DNA of 64,000 bases from Granulicella sp. L56 (lineage in GTDB: Bacteria > Acidobacteriota > Terriglobia > Terriglobales > Acidobacteriaceae). The position numbers and the translations under genes are program-made. Location: positions 2,348,645 to 2,412,644 of the forward strand of contig NZ_LMUS01000006.1 of the NCBI RefSeq assembly GCF_009765835.1, read 5' to 3'. Below, piece after piece: positions 61,364-64,000 of the stretch (positions are counted from its first letter, which is position 1; the number at the start of each line of letters is the position of its first letter). A model generated the notes under the pieces. That model did not search any database. It worked only from the letters and a program-made list of their open reading frames with translations, and was not told the origin of the DNA.

Positions 61364-63247
61364 ATGATCTATCGCTTCGCAGATTTCGAGCTCCGCGAAG
61401 AGGATTTCTGCCTGGTGCGCGAGGGCGCACGCGTAGCGCTGGAGCCGAAGAACCTGCGTGTTCTGCTACAGCTCGTCAGCCATGCAGGCCGCTGTGTCCA
61501 AAAGAACACCCTTCTGGACACAGTCTGGGCCGATACCTTTGTCGAAGAAAATACTCTGACGCGCGCCATTGCCGTCCTGCGTCGTGTGCTAGGCGACAGC
61601 GCCCAGGACCCCAGGTTCATTGAGACGATTCCCACCCGCGGTTATCGCTTCATCGCTCCCGTGGAAGCGCTGCCGGAGACTCCACCTGTGGTTCCCGCGC
61701 CCAAAAACGCCCCTCAGGAATCTTTCGTAGCCGCCAGCCAGGAACGGCTTCCAGCCCGTTCCTTATTGCCAGCGGTCGCCGTTCTCGCTCTATGCCTAGT
61801 GGTCATAGGAACTACTTCCGTCCTATTGTGGCACCGGCACAAGACGATCGCGACGGTACGCCGAGGACCCATCTCGATCGCTGTGCTTCCCATTCTCAAT
61901 CAGACCGGAGACCCTTCCCTGGATTACGTCTCAGACGGTACGACGCAAAGCGTGATCCAGGACCTTGCCGGCGTCCTTGGCCTGCGCGTTATCGGCAGCA
62001 CGACCGCGTTCCGCTTTCGCAATACGCCACAGGACGCGCAGAGTATAGGACATAACCTTGGGGTCGATGCGGTGCTTCAGGGTCGGCTGCAACGCAACCA
62101 GGACAAATTGGTCCTCAACGTCGAGCTGACCCAGACGAACAACAACAGCATCCTTTTGAGCCATCAGTACCTCTCCGATACCCCGGATCTACGCAGGGTT
62201 CAGGCAGATATTTTGCACGACACTCTGCAGGCGCTTTCCTTCGATACCGGCAAACTAAACGGGCAGTCCCCGCTTGGCCAGCACACGAATAGTCCGGCAG
62301 CATACGAGGAAAACCTTCGCGGGGAGGCGCTGACCCGAACCGATTCTCCCCAGGCCTTCCGCGAGGCCGTCCAGCACTTCCAGAAGGCTACCAGGCTGGA
62401 TCCGAACTATGATCGCGCCTGGTCCGATCTCGCTCAGGCCCATCTCTTTTTGGGGATCTATTACGAATCGCCCCTCGACCACATGCCCATCGCGCGCACG
62501 GCGGCGCTAAGAGCCCTGCAACTCAATCCTGCGCTGCCCGAGGCCCACGGCTCGCTAGGCGTCGTCGATCTGCTCTACGACTGGGACTATGCCAGCGCTG
62601 CATCGGAGCTCGAAAAAGAAGGAGCCATGCGCTCAGCGATGAGCATGCTTGCCTGTACCGCCCATCTCCGTGAGCAATCCGGGCATCCTCAACGCGCGGA
62701 AGAAGAGGTGCGACGACTTCTGGCCTATGATCCCCAGTCCGAAATGCTGGTCTCCGAGCTCGGATGCGCCGCCTACTATGAGCGTCACTATGACGATGCA
62801 GTCCGCTCCTACAGCTCCGCAATGGAGCTCGATCCGGGCTCACCTCTGCCCTATCTCGGTATCGGAAGGTCCTTGACCCAGCTCGGAAAGTATAAAGAGG
62901 CTGTCGATGTGCTGGACTCGTTCTCTAAGCGCAATGGTTTTGCTCCTCCAATCCTCCTGGCGGAGTCGGGATATACCTGTGCACTTTCGGGAGACCGAAA
63001 GGGCGCCATGCAGCGCATGGAATCGCTCGAAGACCAGGCGAGGTCCGCATATGTCGATCCTTACCTGATCGCGTTGATCTATCACGGGCTCCACGATCAC
63101 ACGGCGACTATCGATTGGCTGCAAAAGGCGGCGGCCGTCCATTCATCACTTCTTTTCTCAGTCCTGAGCGATCCGATGTGGCAGGACTCGCAACAGGATC
63201 CGCAGTTGATCGCCATCGTCGACAAGATGGAGAGTAAAGCCGATTGA
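61364..63247 (+). CDS. CadC-like winged-helix transcriptional regulator with TM and TPR domain
   Basis: 627 residues. N-terminal OmpR-type winged helix (1-100): 'RFADFELREEDFCLVREG', 'LEPKNLRVLLQLVSHAGR', 'FVEENTLTRAIAVLRRVLGD' (part: 'NTLTRAIAVLRRVLG'), 'IETIPTRGYRFIAPV'. One membrane helix near 128-150 ('LPAVAVLALCLVVIGTTSVLLW', part: 'AVAVLALCLVVIGTTSVLL'). A periplasmic FlgO-like domain ('ISIAVLPILNQTGDPSLDY') is followed by about seven TPR-like repeats to the C-terminus ('FREAVQHFQKATRLDPNYDRAW', part: 'AVQHFQKATRLDPNYDRAW'). Acidobacteria carry many copies of this architecture. Target genes unknown. Confidence 0.9.
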   Translation: MIYRFADFELREEDFCLVREGARVALEPKNLRVLLQLVSHAGRCVQKNTLLDTVWADTFVEENTLTRAIAVLRRVLGDSAQDPRFIETIPTRGYRFIAPVEALPETPPVVPAPKNAPQESFVAASQERLPARSLLPAVAVLALCLVVIGTTSVLLWHRHKTIATVRRGPISIAVLPILNQTGDPSLDYVSDGTTQSVIQDLAGVLGLRVIGSTTAFRFRNTPQDAQSIGHNLGVDAVLQGRLQRNQDKLVLNVELTQTNNNSILLSHQYLSDTPDLRRVQADILHDTLQALSFDTGKLNGQSPLGQHTNSPAAYEENLRGEALTRTDSPQAFREAVQHFQKATRLDPNYDRAWSDLAQAHLFLGIYYESPLDHMPIARTAALRALQLNPALPEAHGSLGVVDLLYDWDYASAASELEKEGAMRSAMSMLACTAHLREQSGHPQRAEEEVRRLLAYDPQSEMLVSELGCAAYYERHYDDAVRSYSSAMELDPGSPLPYLGIGRSLTQLGKYKEAVDVLDSFSKRNGFAPPILLAESGYTCALSGDRKGAMQRMESLEDQARSAYVDPYLIALIYHGLHDHTATIDWLQKAAAVHSSLLFSVLSDPMWQDSQQDPQLIAIVDKMESKAD

Positions 63248-63448
63248 GTCCTCGATCTTATAGGAGTGTGACGGATTCGATGGGATCTATATTTTCTGTG
63301 TGAGCATAAATTCACGAATCCGGAATTCTTCTGGCGTTTGCTCAAGTCTCGCTGAAGCTATCAGTCGCGCGGATTCATGCGGGTCTGACTATTTCCAGAG
63401 ACATATACAAGAATGGATGAGGCTGGTCGGCCTCATCCATTCAGACGA

Positions 63449-63820
63449 TTATTCGTCGTCGGCTCCATCCGAAGGATCGTCCGCGGCCTCGATCTTCGAG
63501 AGCCGCTTGATGCTGATGGCATGTATCTCAGCGATCCGGGGCTTGAAGGTGACGCCCTTGATTTCATCCTCTACCTCGCGATAGCGGAGGATACCTTCCA
63601 GGGTAACGAGCTGCCCCTTTTGGAGAGTTTTGGCGAACTTCGAGAGATTCCTCCAGGCATCGACGCGATGCCATTCGGTGCGGTTTTCGTAGTCGCCCTT
63701 GTCGTTCTTCCAGCTCTCCTGGGTTGCGATGCTAAGGATGACGTACTCTTTGTTGTTCTGAGCGGTTTTGGCTTCTGCGTTCTGCCCGAGGCGGCCGATG
63801 AGGATGATTTTGTTGAACAT
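63449..63820 (-). CDS. ssb: Single-stranded DNA-binding protein
   Basis: 123 residues from ATG 63820 (GGAG upstream); the frame extends to 63877. OB-fold: 'NKIILIGRLGQNAEAK', 'EYVILSIATQESWKND' near 28, 'TEWHRVDAWRNLSKFAKTLQKGQLVTLEG' (part: 'TEWHRVDAWRNLSKFA') near 48-75, and 'YREVEDEIKGVTFKPRI'. The tail ends 'DPSDGADDE' instead of the canonical DDDIPF used to recruit partner proteins, so it is probably a second, accessory SSB. Confidence 0.9.
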   Translation of the reverse strand: MFNKIILIGRLGQNAEAKTAQNNKEYVILSIATQESWKNDKGDYENRTEWHRVDAWRNLSKFAKTLQKGQLVTLEGILRYREVEDEIKGVTFKPRIAEIHAISIKRLSKIEAADDPSDGADDE

Positions 63821-64000
63821 GGTGTTTAACTCCGTTTCTTTTGCTTTGTCAGCTGTCTGCGGTACATGCTTGCCCAACGGGTGTGCCGTCGCGATTCACT
63901 CCCTCGGCGACTGGACAGAATCTGCGGAAGGGGACCACAGCTTGCCTTGGGCAGGAGTCCGCACCTCTTGAGAGGCGCATAGCGGATTCTGCGAAGGAGA

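Overview
The window looks like a chromosomal segment of an acidobacterium of the Acidobacteriaceae/Terriglobales type. This is inferred from the moderate GC content, the CadC-like winged-helix/TPR protein, a PEP-CTERM protein, a split 'beta-propeller + Y_Y_Y + HisKA_3' sensor kinase, many multi-PAS histidine kinases and a ParB-like protein with a Cys-rich extension. No rRNA, tRNA, CRISPR array, transposase or phage gene was recognised.

Layout. 1-0.8 kb: the 3' part of a ParB-like gene with a terminator. 1-15 kb: detoxification and redox genes (VOC protein, DJ-1/PfpI protein, thioredoxin-reductase-like flavoprotein, HbpS/GlcG-like protein, nitronate monooxygenase, enoyl-CoA hydratase, aldo-keto reductase, Tat-exported hydrolase) mixed with two large PAS histidine kinases. 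15-25.7 kb: a signalling block. On the minus strand it holds a propeller sensor and kinase (split), a NarL-type regulator, DoxX and a kinase without a sensor domain. On the plus strand it holds a six-PAS kinase, a lone receiver and a FixJ-type regulator, followed by a minus-strand receiver/zinc-ribbon protein. 25.7-31 kb: epoxide hydrolase, dehalogenase-like hydrolase, ECF sigma factor, RidA, SDR and PfpI. 31-38 kb: a TolC-HlyD-MFS efflux operon and glycogen phosphorylase. 38-51 kb: DoxX, SDR, carbonic anhydrase, quinone oxidoreductase, DNA glycosylase, GlgX, class II aldolase, lactonase-like hydrolase, ergothioneine genes egtD and egtB, two overlapping small ORFs and YceI. 51-64 kb: a LamB-type porin, a luciferase-like oxidoreductase, a frameshifted GH28 enzyme, an esterase, a RibD-C reductase, a PEP-CTERM protein, a winged-helix/TPR protein and Ssb.

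The main discovery is a promoter architecture that recurs through 2.7-50.4 kb. A 19-bp operator, CRAYACCWWNGTYCAATWG, is followed after exactly 20 nt by a -10-like hexamer (YNTRAT, usually in a TGn extended context). I count 15 instances, twelve of them arranged as six divergent pairs, and each points at a stress, detoxification or carbon-storage gene. The invariant AC-N4-GT core lies about 43 bp upstream of the predicted start point. It resembles the boxes I recall for FixJ-subfamily regulators such as StyR and TodT. The window encodes one FixJ-type regulator and four FixL/TodS-like kinases, so I infer one locally concentrated electrophile/oxidative-stress regulon controlled by this multi-PAS phosphorelay. 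One of these promoters drives a pair of unannotated, translationally overlapping small genes, the second predicted to encode a single-pass membrane protein.

Three coding regions appear frameshifted (PfpI gene, propeller sensor kinase, GH28 gene). Two of the shifts lie in short homopolymers, so sequence error must be excluded before calling pseudogenes.
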